In this document: in pieces, positions 1 through 6,471 of the stretch
Numbering within the stretch: position 1 is the stretch's first letter
How the letters are laid out: every line of letters begins with the position of its first letter
DNA from: Ruminococcus sp.
Lineage (GTDB): Bacteria > Bacillota > Clostridia > Oscillospirales > Ruminococcaceae
Assembly: GCA_020861185.1 (NCBI GenBank)
Contig: JAJBSV010000016.1
Coordinates: 124,001-188,000 of the forward strand
DNA: 64,000 bases
Direction: 5' to 3'
Position numbers and translations under genes: made by a program
Notes under the pieces: model-generated
The model's database searches: none
What the model was told of the DNA's origin: nothing
What the model saw: only the letters and a program-made list of their open reading frames with translations

Positions 1-716
1 ACAACGGTCTTGACTTCGCCGTCTCCGGTCAGGATTATGTGACTGTTTTCATTTCTCAGAAGAGTGAACTCATAGCTCCACAAAGTGCTTGTTTCGCCTC
101 CGCTCATATTGCCGACGTTCAGAGTGCAGAGCATTTCGTCGTTATCTTCTTCGCCGATATAATCGTACTGGCAATCAAGAAGGTAATATTTAGCTCCGCT
201 TTCATCTTCACTGACAGAACTGAAACTGTTAGCAGTAAAGCCGATGCTTTCAGATTCGATAGTGGAGTAAAGATAGTCTGTAACAACGCTGTCCAAATCG
301 CCGTCGACCTTAAGAAGCAGATAAATTCTGTCTTCCGAAACTGCCGCAGAATCGACTGTTACGGTGACGTCATCGTAGGTTTCACTCAGTCCGAGTGCCT
401 GACTGAAGCTATCAATCAGCTCGAGATGCTCCTCGGTTATTGTTTCTCCTGTTGTCATTTCCCAGCTTTCGCTGAACCAACCGGTTATTCCTCCTGTTGC
501 GGCTACAACTCCTGCGCCCATCAAAAGCACCATTGCCACTGCGGCAACAAGTATAATCGGAAGTTTTCTGTGTGTCTTGTTCATGATTATGTTTTCCTTT
601 CCGGCTTTAGCGTTCGCCAAAGCATAAATTCTGTCACTGCTGACGGCGGGGGCTTTTTTGAGCCGGATTTTCTCTTCGCCGTAGCTGTCGAGAAGGTCGC
701 TGTAAAGTTGTTTCAC
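1..716 (-). CDS. DUF4179-type anti-sigma factor (3' end beyond window)
   Basis: This is the partner of the sigma factor gene at 713-1267. It reads from a GTG at 716 that overlaps the sigma stop codon by 4 nt (GTGA), which implies translational coupling. About 238 codons are visible before the window edge. Residues 1-51 are soluble and would be the cytoplasmic sigma-binding part. Residues 52-73 form one hydrophobic membrane segment. The rest is an extracytoplasmic domain rich in Asp, Glu and Ser, as in the DUF4179 family. The inferred role is to hold the ECF sigma factor at the membrane until an envelope signal arrives. The assignment rests on architecture and gene order; the signal is unknown. 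No ATG start fits as well as the coupled GTG. Confidence 0.75.
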   Translation of the reverse strand, partial: MKQLYSDLLDSYGEEKIRLKKAPAVSSDRIYALANAKAGKENIIMNKTHRKLPIILVAAVAMVLLMGAGVVAATGGITGWFSESWEMTTGETITEEHLELIDSFSQALGLSETYDDVTVTVDSAAVSEDRIYLLLKVDGDLDSVVTDYLYSTIESESIGFTANSFSSVSEDESGAKYYLLDCQYDYIGEEDNDEMLCTLNVGNMSGGETSTLWSYEFTLLRNENSHIILTGDGEVKTV

Positions 717-1267
717 TTTGAAAAGCCTCCCTTTTCTAAGATTTCTTTGAGCTTTGCCCGTCCTCTTTGAAGCCTTGTCTTGACGGTGGCGACGTTCGTG
801 CCGGTCTCTTCGGCGATAATTGCAACCGTCTGGTTATAATAGTAGTACCGAAGGAGCACCTCTCGCTCGGGCTTGCGGAGATTGCCGATGGCAAGACGGA
901 TTTCTTTTGCCTGTTCTTCTTTTTCAAGGGCAGAGAAGTCGTCCGAGAGGTCGATAATGTTCTCGGCAATGCTGTCGTCAAGGCTTTCGCAGACGAGCTT
1001 TTGGGTGCGTATGTAGTTCTTCGCCTTGTTTCTCGCAACGGCTGAGAGCCAGCCGCGAAGGTGCGGGGTGGTGAGGTTCTCGCGGTTCCGCCAGAGTTCA
1101 AAGAACACATCCGCCGAAAGCTCTTCGATGACGGTGGTGTTTTCGAAGTCCCGGATCTGATTCGCAATCACCGTGGAAACGTAGCGACTGTAGCCGGAAA
1201 CAATCTCCCGGAAAGCCTCCTCGTCGCTCGAAGCGAGCTTCCGCAGGAGCCGTCTTTCGTCAATCAT
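713..1267 (-). CDS. RNA polymerase sigma factor, ECF (sigma-70 family)
   Basis: A protein of 184 residues. It has a sigma region 2 in the N-terminal half (an acidic DVFFELW segment and a basic, aromatic stretch ending RNKAKNYIR). Region 4 follows in the C-terminal third, where LRKPEREVLLRYYY leads into a helix-turn-helix containing AEETGTNVATVKTRLQRG. There is no region 1 or 3, as expected for ECF sigma factors. The ATG at 1267 is chosen because AGAGG lies 8 nt upstream; ATG 1273 and GTG 1276 are in-frame alternatives. The downstream DUF4179-type gene overlaps by 4 nt and is the likely anti-sigma factor. The group probably directs transcription of its own operon under envelope stress, which is an inference. 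Confidence 0.88.
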   Translation of the reverse strand: MIDERRLLRKLASSDEEAFREIVSGYSRYVSTVIANQIRDFENTTVIEELSADVFFELWRNRENLTTPHLRGWLSAVARNKAKNYIRTQKLVCESLDDSIAENIIDLSDDFSALEKEEQAKEIRLAIGNLRKPEREVLLRYYYYNQTVAIIAEETGTNVATVKTRLQRGRAKLKEILEKGGFSK

Positions 1268-1291
1268 CACCATCACCTCTTTCGAATTGAT

Positions 1292-1307
1292 TTGAAAACG
1301 TTTTCAT
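1292..1307. promoter_or_regulatory. cre-like / LacI-type palindrome upstream of the sigma gene
   Basis: A 16-nt site whose core TGAAAACGTTTTCA is a perfect 14-nt palindrome. It agrees at every fixed position with the CcpA catabolite response element consensus WTGNAANCGNWNNCWW. It lies 25 nt upstream of the sigma factor ATG and about 45 nt upstream of the dinB promoter. Binding by CcpA or another LacI-family regulator is inferred. Confidence 0.45.
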
Positions 1308-1352
1308 ACTTATAGACACAGAATTTTTGTGGTTGGATTCAAAAAATTTCTC

Positions 1353-1407
1353 TTTACTTCTCCGAACAAACGTGTTATAATAGAACAAAAGTTAGGAACA
1401 AGAGTTC
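1353..1407 (+). promoter_or_regulatory. dinB promoter with LexA/DinR-like boxes
   Basis: A -35-like TTTACT (1353-1358) and a TATAAT (1376-1381) are separated by 17 nt. A perfect Gram-positive LexA core GAAC-N4-GTTC lies at 1396-1407. A second, imperfect GAAC-N4-GTTA lies at 1383-1394. Both cover the start-of-transcription region, where LexA would block expression until DNA damage. Confidence 0.6.
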
Positions 1408-1420
1408 GGAGGGCTTGAGA

Positions 1421-2644
1421 ATGGACATACTTCATTGTGATCTGAATAATTTTTACGCCTCGGTGGAGATTCGGGACAATCCTTCTCTGCGGGGCAAGCC
1501 GGTGGCGGTTTGCGGGAGCGTTGAGGACAGGGCGGGGATAGTCCTCGCTAAAGATTATATCGCAAAATCCTTCGGTGTCAAGACCGGCGAGGCGATATGG
1601 GAGGCGAAGGAGAAGTGCCCCGGGCTTACGATTATCCCGCCGCGGATGCACGTCTACAGCGAAATCTCGAAGCAGGTGCGGGCAATTTATGCCCGGTATA
1701 CCGACCTTGTGGAGCCGTTCGGAATCGACGAGTGCTGGCTCGACGTGACCGGCTCGCACATCCTCTTCGGCTCGAGCGAGGAGATAGCCTATGAAATCAA
1801 GGAGGCGGTGAAGAGGGAAACGGGCTTGACGATTTCGGTCGGCGTGAGCTTTTCGAAAATCCTTGCCAAGCTCGGCTCGGACATGAAAAAGCCGGACGCT
1901 GTCACGGTTCTGGAGCCGGAGCACTACCGCGAGATGATTTATCCTCTGGTGGCGGACGAGATGGTCGGCATCGGGTCAAGTACGATGAAAAAGCTCAAAA
2001 ATCTCGGAATTCTCACCCTCGGGGATTTGGCGGAGACCGACCCGGAGCTTCTTGAAAGAAGGCTCGGCAAGGCAGGGCTGAGCCTCTGGCGGGCGGTCAA
2101 CGGGCTCGACAACGAGCCTGTGCACGAAATCGGCTATGCGCCCGTCCCGAAGCCGGTCGGCAACTCGACGACCCTCCGGCAGGACTTGCACTCGGACGAG
2201 CAGGTCTGGCAGGTGATGCTATCGCTGTCCGAGGACGTCTGCCGCCGTATGAGACGCGACCGCCTCTGCGCCGGCGGGGTGTCAATCTCAGTGAAAACGA
2301 ACGACCTCTCATATCGGGAGTATCAGGCGAAGCTCGAATACCCTCTCTGCTCGGCACTGCCCTTGGCAAAGGAGGGCTTCAAGCTCTTCCGTGAGCGGTT
2401 CGACTGGAATCTCCCCGTCCGCTCGGTCGGAATAAGGGGAATAAGCCTTCTTAACTACGACGAGGGCAAGCAATACTCCGTCTTCTCCGACTGCGAGAAG
2501 ATAGACCGTCAGGAAACCCTGAGCCAGGTCTCGGACAACTTGAGAAAGCGCTTCGGCGACGATATAATCTACCCCGCAAGACTCAAGAACGACCTCTACC
2601 TCGGGCAGGAAAAGATAAACGTGTTTACGAATTTGAGGAGATAA
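1421..2644 (+). CDS. dinB: Y-family DNA polymerase IV (DinB/UmuC-like)
   Basis: A translesion DNA polymerase of 407 residues. The first catalytic carboxylate sits in DLNNFYASVE (Asp7). The second pair is in GIDECWLDVTGS (Asp103, Glu104), the equivalent of the SIDE motif. The thumb and little-finger regions follow at normal length. The ATG at 1421 is chosen over an upstream TTG at 1415 because GGAGG lies 8 nt before it and Asp7 is then placed as in the family. LexA-like boxes overlap the transcription start, so the gene is probably an SOS gene. It is transcribed alone and ends in a hairpin at 2650-2675. It could be a UvrX-like paralogue rather than DinB itself. Confidence 0.93.
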   Translation: MDILHCDLNNFYASVEIRDNPSLRGKPVAVCGSVEDRAGIVLAKDYIAKSFGVKTGEAIWEAKEKCPGLTIIPPRMHVYSEISKQVRAIYARYTDLVEPFGIDECWLDVTGSHILFGSSEEIAYEIKEAVKRETGLTISVGVSFSKILAKLGSDMKKPDAVTVLEPEHYREMIYPLVADEMVGIGSSTMKKLKNLGILTLGDLAETDPELLERRLGKAGLSLWRAVNGLDNEPVHEIGYAPVPKPVGNSTTLRQDLHSDEQVWQVMLSLSEDVCRRMRRDRLCAGGVSISVKTNDLSYREYQAKLEYPLCSALPLAKEGFKLFRERFDWNLPVRSVGIRGISLLNYDEGKQYSVFSDCEKIDRQETLSQVSDNLRKRFGDDIIYPARLKNDLYLGQEKINVFTNLRR

Positions 2645-2649
2645 AATAA

Positions 2650-2675
2650 AACCCCGATTCTTATGAATCAGGGTT
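2650..2675. terminator. Hairpin between convergent dinB and the Cys-rich gene
   Basis: An inverted repeat (AACCC, one mismatch, GATTC, loop TTAT, GAATC, GGGTT) sits between two convergent genes. The following T-tract is weak (TTTGTATT), so it may serve both strands imperfectly. Confidence 0.45.
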
Positions 2676-2696
2676 TGTATTATGCTATTCTCGGAA

Positions 2697-3320
2697 TCAA
2701 CCTTCGGTCTGCGCCCCGTTGTCATGAACATTGATGTCCTCGACGGCTTCCTGAATGTCTTCGGCAACCTCTGCGGCGGCTTTCAGGGTTTCGTCCACAG
2801 ACTCGGGAACGTCGGGCTTTTCGTCCTCGTTGTCAACGGTGTCCTCATCCTCGTCATCGTCGTCCCGCTCGATGGTGTACTCGAGCTCATGACGCTCCTC
2901 GAGCTTCTCGGCGACCTTATCAGCAATGATGGAAGCCCATTCGCTTGCCTTGTCGGCGGCAATGACAATTCCGCTCATGACGCCGTCAACGATGCTGTTG
3001 ACCGCCTCGGAAATGTCCTGACCGTGACCCTCGTCACAGCAGCAGTCGCAATCGCACTCATCGTCGCATTCGTCACATTCGCACTCGTCGTCATCACATT
3101 CGCACTCATCGCACTCACACTCGTGGTCGCATGTGCACTCTTCGCCGTCCCAAGCTTCGCAGTCCTCACAATCGCAGGTATCCACGTCGTCAAGACCCTC
3201 GAAATCCTCGGTATCGTCGATTTCCTCGTCATCGCGAACCTTCTTTGCAAGGGCGAAGCCGAGAGCAGCAGCGGCAGCAGCCGCACCTATTCCAATAGCT
3301 ATTTTAAATACATTACCCAT
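2697..3320 (-). CDS. Cys/Asp/Glu-rich membrane-anchored protein, metal-binding candidate
   Basis: A 207-residue protein whose family I do not recognise. Residues 4-26 form an Ala/Gly-rich membrane helix followed by KK, so the rest is probably anchored at the membrane. A strongly acidic stretch follows. Then come about 55 residues (roughly 48-101) with 17 cysteines, mostly as CDC, CEC and DEC repeats ending CDCDCCC, and including two His. An Ala-rich amphipathic helix follows, similar to the segment in small YtxH-like proteins (NSIVDGVMSGIVIAADKASE). The tail is acidic. The Cys cluster looks like a metallothionein or low-complexity metal chelator. The ATG at 3320 has GGAG 10 nt upstream. Function is not known; metal binding is inference from composition. 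Confidence 0.8.
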   Translation of the reverse strand: MGNVFKIAIGIGAAAAAAALGFALAKKVRDDEEIDDTEDFEGLDDVDTCDCEDCEAWDGEECTCDHECECDECECDDDECECDECDDECDCDCCCDEGHGQDISEAVNSIVDGVMSGIVIAADKASEWASIIADKVAEKLEERHELEYTIERDDDDEDEDTVDNEDEKPDVPESVDETLKAAAEVAEDIQEAVEDINVHDNGAQTEG

Positions 3321-3389
3321 CTGAAAACATCTCCTTCAGTTTTTCTTAAGTTTAATATAGCACACATTTGAGAAAAATGCAATACCCAT

Positions 3390-4109
3390 TTACATATTAC
3401 CGGTCAAAAACATGATAATGGCGGTCGCCGCAATCGGTGCGGTCTCGCATCTTAGAATCCTGTCTCCGAGCCAGACTTTTTTTACTCCGCTTTCTTCGAG
3501 CTTTTCTATTTCAGCCGGTTCAAATCCGCCCTCCGAGCCGATAAACAGCCCGATTTTCGACCTTTCGGGGATGTTTATCTCTTTGAGACTGACCCCGCCC
3601 TTTTCGTAGCAGACTATTCCCAAGTCCATCGTCGCCATCTCTTTCAGGCACTCGTCAAAGCTCATTATGTCCGAAACCTCGGGGATAATCCCTCGTCCCG
3701 ACTGCTTCGCTGCCTCGAGAGCTATCTTTTGAAGGCGTTCGCGCTTCGACTTGAATCGCTCGTTATCGGGTCTCGAAATGCATCTCTTTGTCAGCACCGG
3801 GCAAATCCGAACCGTTCCCAGTTCAACCGATTTTTGAACAATAAGCTCGAGCTTGTCAAGCTTCGGCATTGCCATAAAGAGCGTCAGCTCGATATTCGGC
3901 TCGCTTGACGGGCATTCGCCGATGACCTTCAGAGTCACGTCCTCACGGGTCATCCCGATAATCTCGCATTGGTAATCGACCCCGTCGCGGCAGACGGTGA
4001 GTTCGTCCCCGACAGCCATCCGAAGCGACTTCCCGATGTGCTGAGCATCAGCCCCGTCGATGGTTATGATACCGCCCTGCGGCGGCTGAGAAGCAAAAAA
4101 TCTCGGTAT
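3390..4109 (-). CDS. rsmE: 16S rRNA m3U1498 methyltransferase RsmE, apparent AUA start
   Basis: SPOUT-class enzyme that methylates N3 of U1498 in 16S rRNA. The C-terminal SAM-binding knot shows GLFIGSEGGFEPAEIE and WLGDRILRCETAPIAA, both diagnostic. The usual N-terminus (PRFFASQPP, then GADAQHIGKSLRM) is encoded in frame upstream of the first ATG at 4019. The codon where Met is expected is ATA (4107-4109), and there is no ATG, GTG or TTG between it and 4019. AAAGGG lies 6 nt before the ATA. I take AUA as the probable start; starting at 4019 would remove about 30 residues of the RNA-binding PUA-like domain. The gene is transcribed alone from its own promoter. Confidence 0.85.
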   Translation of the reverse strand: MPRFFASQPPQGGIITIDGADAQHIGKSLRMAVGDELTVCRDGVDYQCEIIGMTREDVTLKVIGECPSSEPNIELTLFMAMPKLDKLELIVQKSVELGTVRICPVLTKRCISRPDNERFKSKRERLQKIALEAAKQSGRGIIPEVSDIMSFDECLKEMATMDLGIVCYEKGGVSLKEINIPERSKIGLFIGSEGGFEPAEIEKLEESGVKKVWLGDRILRCETAPIAATAIIMFLTGNM

Positions 4110-4149
4110 TATTTTCCCTTTCCGATAAAATCGCTTTTCTTACAAATAA

Positions 4150-4178
4150 ATTATACCCTCTATCTGCTCAATTTTCAA
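4150..4178 (-). promoter_or_regulatory. rsmE promoter
   Basis: On the minus strand TTGAAA (4173-4178) and TATAAT (4150-4155) are separated by 17 nt, about 40 nt upstream of the ATA proposed as start. Confidence 0.6.
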
Positions 4179-4232
4179 GAGAAAATTTTACTTTTCGTGC
4201 TTATTTCACAGGGCTGTCACAGACTAAACCTC

Positions 4233-4261
4233 TTGCATATCTCCCCGAAATGTGCTACACT
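4233..4261 (+). promoter_or_regulatory. Promoter of the dCMP deaminase-tsaE-tsaB operon
   Basis: TTGCAT (4233-4238), a 17-nt spacer and TACACT (4256-4261), about 34 nt upstream of the ATG at 4295. Confidence 0.55.
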
Positions 4262-4294
4262 ATAGTAAAGAATTACCCGGAGAGGAGCGATACC

Positions 4295-4780
4295 ATGCGT
4301 AGAGACAAGATTAATTATTACCTCGACATCGCCGATGCGGTTTCCGAAAGGGGAACCTGTCTGAGGAGGAGATACGGTGCGGTAATCGTCAAAAACGACC
4401 AGATTATATCGACCGGCTATGTCGGAGCACCGAGGGGCAGAAAGAACTGTTCGGATCTCGGCTACTGCGTCCGCACACAGCTCAATATCCCGAGAGGCGA
4501 AAGATACGAGCTTTGCCGCTCCGTCCACGCCGAGATGAACGCCATTATCAACGCACCTCGTGAAAGCATGATTGGCGCGTCGCTCTATCTCTGCGGAAGG
4601 GAAGTCTCCACCGGCGAATACATAAGAAATTCGTCGTGTTGCTCGATGTGCAAGCGTGTCGTAATCAACGCCGGAATCGAGCGGGTCATAATCCGCGATG
4701 ACGACGAAAATTATCGTGTTATCGACGTCTTCGACTGGATAATGAACGACGACTCAATAGAAGGAAAGTTCGGATACTGA
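4295..4780 (+). CDS. comEB: dCMP deaminase (ComEB-like)
   Basis: Cytidine/deoxycytidylate deaminase fold, 161 residues. The zinc ligand and catalytic Glu are in SVHAEMNAI (His78, Glu80). The two zinc cysteines are Cys116 and Cys119 in SSCCSMCKR. The insert between the first strands (GYVGAPRGRKNCSDLGYC) is typical of dCMP deaminases, which make dUMP from dCMP for dTTP synthesis. The ATG at 4295 has GGAGAGGAGC upstream; an in-frame ATG at 4250 lies within the promoter and is rejected. It is the first gene of an operon with tsaE, which begins directly after its stop. Confidence 0.9.
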   Translation: MRRDKINYYLDIADAVSERGTCLRRRYGAVIVKNDQIISTGYVGAPRGRKNCSDLGYCVRTQLNIPRGERYELCRSVHAEMNAIINAPRESMIGASLYLCGREVSTGEYIRNSSCCSMCKRVVINAGIERVIIRDDDENYRVIDVFDWIMNDDSIEGKFGY

Positions 4781-5230
4781 ATGACAAGAATTTTTGAAAC
4801 AAATTCGGCTGATGAGACTGTGTCTCTCGGCTCGGCTGTGGGAAGTCTTCTTCACGGCGGCGACGTTGTCGCTTTTCGCGGAGGGCTCGGCGCCGGGAAA
4901 ACGACCTTTACCCATGGCTTGGCGGTCGGCTTGGGGCTTCGGGACGACGTGAGCAGTCCGACATTCGCAATCGTCAACGAGTATTCCGAGCCCCAAAAAA
5001 CGCATCTTTACCACTTCGACATGTACAGGATTGCGGATTCGGACGAGCTCGAATCCATCGGCTTCTATGACTATCTCGGTTCCGATGCCGTTCTGGCAAT
5101 AGAATGGAGCGAGAATATAGCCTCTGAACTCCCCGACAGCACGACTATCATTGATTTTGAAGTGACGGGGGAGAGCTCCCGAAAGATAACAATAATCGGA
5201 GATGACAGATTTGACAATATTGGGCATTGA
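4781..5230 (+). CDS. tsaE: tRNA t6A biosynthesis ATPase TsaE
   Basis: P-loop ATPase of 149 residues that works with TsaB and TsaD in making threonylcarbamoyladenosine at position 37 of ANN-decoding tRNAs. The Walker A motif is GGLGAGKTT (residues 34-42). SSPTFAIVNEY and the HFDMYRI segment are family hallmarks. The start ATG abuts the preceding stop (TGAATG), and the 3' end overlaps tsaB by 29 nt, so the three genes are tightly coupled. The tsaD partner is not in the window. Confidence 0.93.
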   Translation: MTRIFETNSADETVSLGSAVGSLLHGGDVVAFRGGLGAGKTTFTHGLAVGLGLRDDVSSPTFAIVNEYSEPQKTHLYHFDMYRIADSDELESIGFYDYLGSDAVLAIEWSENIASELPDSTTIIDFEVTGESSRKITIIGDDRFDNIGH

Positions 5231-5894
5231 TACCTCCGGCAAAACAGCCTCCTGCGCCGTCTATCGTGACGGAATCGTCCTCGGACAGACGACCGTCTAT
5301 ACTAAGCTCACCCATTCTCAGGTAATCCTGCCGTTCATCGAGCGGCTTTTGAGTGATACGGAGCTTGGGATTTCGGACATAGACTTGATAGCCGTCTCGA
5401 ACGGTCCCGGGTCCTATACGGGACTCCGAATCGGCGTTGCTCTCGTGAAAGGCTTGTGCGCCACGGGCGGCAGGTGCGTCGGAATCTCGACCCTCGAAGC
5501 CCTTGCGGCAAATTCCGAAGCGGCGAAGGGCACGATTTTCTCGCTGATGAAAGCCCGCCCCGAGGTGGTATATTTCGGAGCGTACTCTTCTGACGGAGAG
5601 AAGCTTACGGCAGTCCAACCCGACGACGTCACCGGCTACGATGCCGTGAAAGTCCTTGCGGACGAGACTCCGGGTGACATAATTCTCACCGGCGACTGCG
5701 CAGAGGATATAAAGGCGAAGCTCTTCGCGGATGATGAGAGAATCCGCCTCGCCCCCGTCCAGAACCGCCTCCAACAGGCAACGGGCGTAATCTCCGCGGC
5801 TTTATCCCACTTGGACGAAGCGGGGAGTGCGGAGGATTTACGGGTTCGGTATCTACAAATAACTAAGGCGGAGAAGGATAGACTGGAAGCGTGA
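5202..5894 (+). CDS. tsaB: tRNA t6A biosynthesis protein TsaB
   Basis: ASKHA-fold protein of 230 residues, paralogue and partner of TsaD. It starts LGIDTSGKTASCAVYRDG, has the THSQVILPFIERLL segment, and NGPGSYTGLRIGVALVKGL, which together are diagnostic for TsaB. The ATG at 5202 lies within tsaE (29-nt overlap). The C-terminus ends with VRYLQITKAEKDRLEA, as in Clostridial homologues. There is no rimI fused or downstream; instead an inverted REP pair and rpiB follow. Confidence 0.93.
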   Translation: MTDLTILGIDTSGKTASCAVYRDGIVLGQTTVYTKLTHSQVILPFIERLLSDTELGISDIDLIAVSNGPGSYTGLRIGVALVKGLCATGGRCVGISTLEALAANSEAAKGTIFSLMKARPEVVYFGAYSSDGEKLTAVQPDDVTGYDAVKVLADETPGDIILTGDCAEDIKAKLFADDERIRLAPVQNRLQQATGVISAALSHLDEAGSAEDLRVRYLQITKAEKDRLEA

Positions 5895-5898
5895 TATA

Positions 5899-5970
5899 TG
5901 TAAGGGCGGATATCATCCGCCCGTTACTTCGGTATCTGCATTTTTCGGGCGGATAATATCCGCCCCTACA
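5899..5970. repeat. Inverted pair of REP palindromes (BIME-like)
   Basis: Two 25-nt copies of one palindromic repeat in opposite orientation, at 5899-5923 and 5946-5970, separated by 22 nt. Each copy has the core GGGCGGAT-N3-ATCCGCCC, flanked outward by TGTA-G. The second copy is identical to the one at 37999-38023 inside the RAYT gene. The first differs at one position from the copy at 37738-37762. It lies between tsaB and rpiB and could form strong hairpins in the transcript. Confidence 0.85.
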
Positions 5971-6009
5971 GCTGCCTCTTTACAACATATTTAAGAAAGG
6001 AACATTATT

Positions 6010-6471
6010 ATGAAAATCGGAATCGGAAATGACCATGCGGGTGCTGAGCTCAAAATGGAGATTGTGAAGCACCTTGACGAAATCGGGGTTGATTATATCG
6101 ATTATGGCGTCGCCGTCGGGGAGAAGATTGATTATCCCGATGCGGCGGAGATGGTCTGCAAGGAGGTCGTGAACGGCACCGTTGACAGAGCAATCCTGAT
6201 TTGCGGCACCGGAATCGGCATCTCGATAGCGGCGAACAAGATTAACGGCATCCGTGCCTGCGCTTGCTCGGACGCCTTCTCGGCGAAGTACACCCGCCTT
6301 CATAATGACGCCAACGCCCTCTGCCTCGGCGGCAGGGTAGTGGGACCCGGTCTCGCCAACGAGCTCGTAGACATCTTCCTCGCCACAGACTTTGAGGGTG
6401 GACGGCATCAGAGAAGGGTGGATCTGATTACGAAGCTTGAGGAGAAAAACCGAGTAAAAGAGCCGAATTGA
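6010..6471 (+). CDS. rpiB: Ribose-5-phosphate isomerase B
   Basis: RpiB/LacAB-family isomerase, 153 residues, interconverting ribose 5-phosphate and ribulose 5-phosphate. GIGNDHAGAELK at the N-terminus supplies the phosphate-binding His. The catalytic Cys is in ILICGTGIGISIAANK. The ring-opening His is in YTRLHNDANALCLG. AAGGAA lies 7 nt upstream of the ATG. The gene follows the REP pair, about 115 nt after tsaB, and may be read from the same promoter. Its last 44 nt overlap the convergent metal ATPase gene. Confidence 0.93.
   Translation: MKIGIGNDHAGAELKMEIVKHLDEIGVDYIDYGVAVGEKIDYPDAAEMVCKEVVNGTVDRAILICGTGIGISIAANKINGIRACACSDAFSAKYTRLHNDANALCLGGRVVGPGLANELVDIFLATDFEGGRHQRRVDLITKLEEKNRVKEPN

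Noticed and set aside
39-770. Plus-strand frame of 243 codons at the left edge
   Set aside because: It is the complement of the anti-sigma gene, which shows a membrane segment and coupled start.
1363-1376. Third LexA box upstream of dinB (CGAACAAACGTGTT)
   Set aside because: The half sites have the wrong spacing (6 nt rather than 4).
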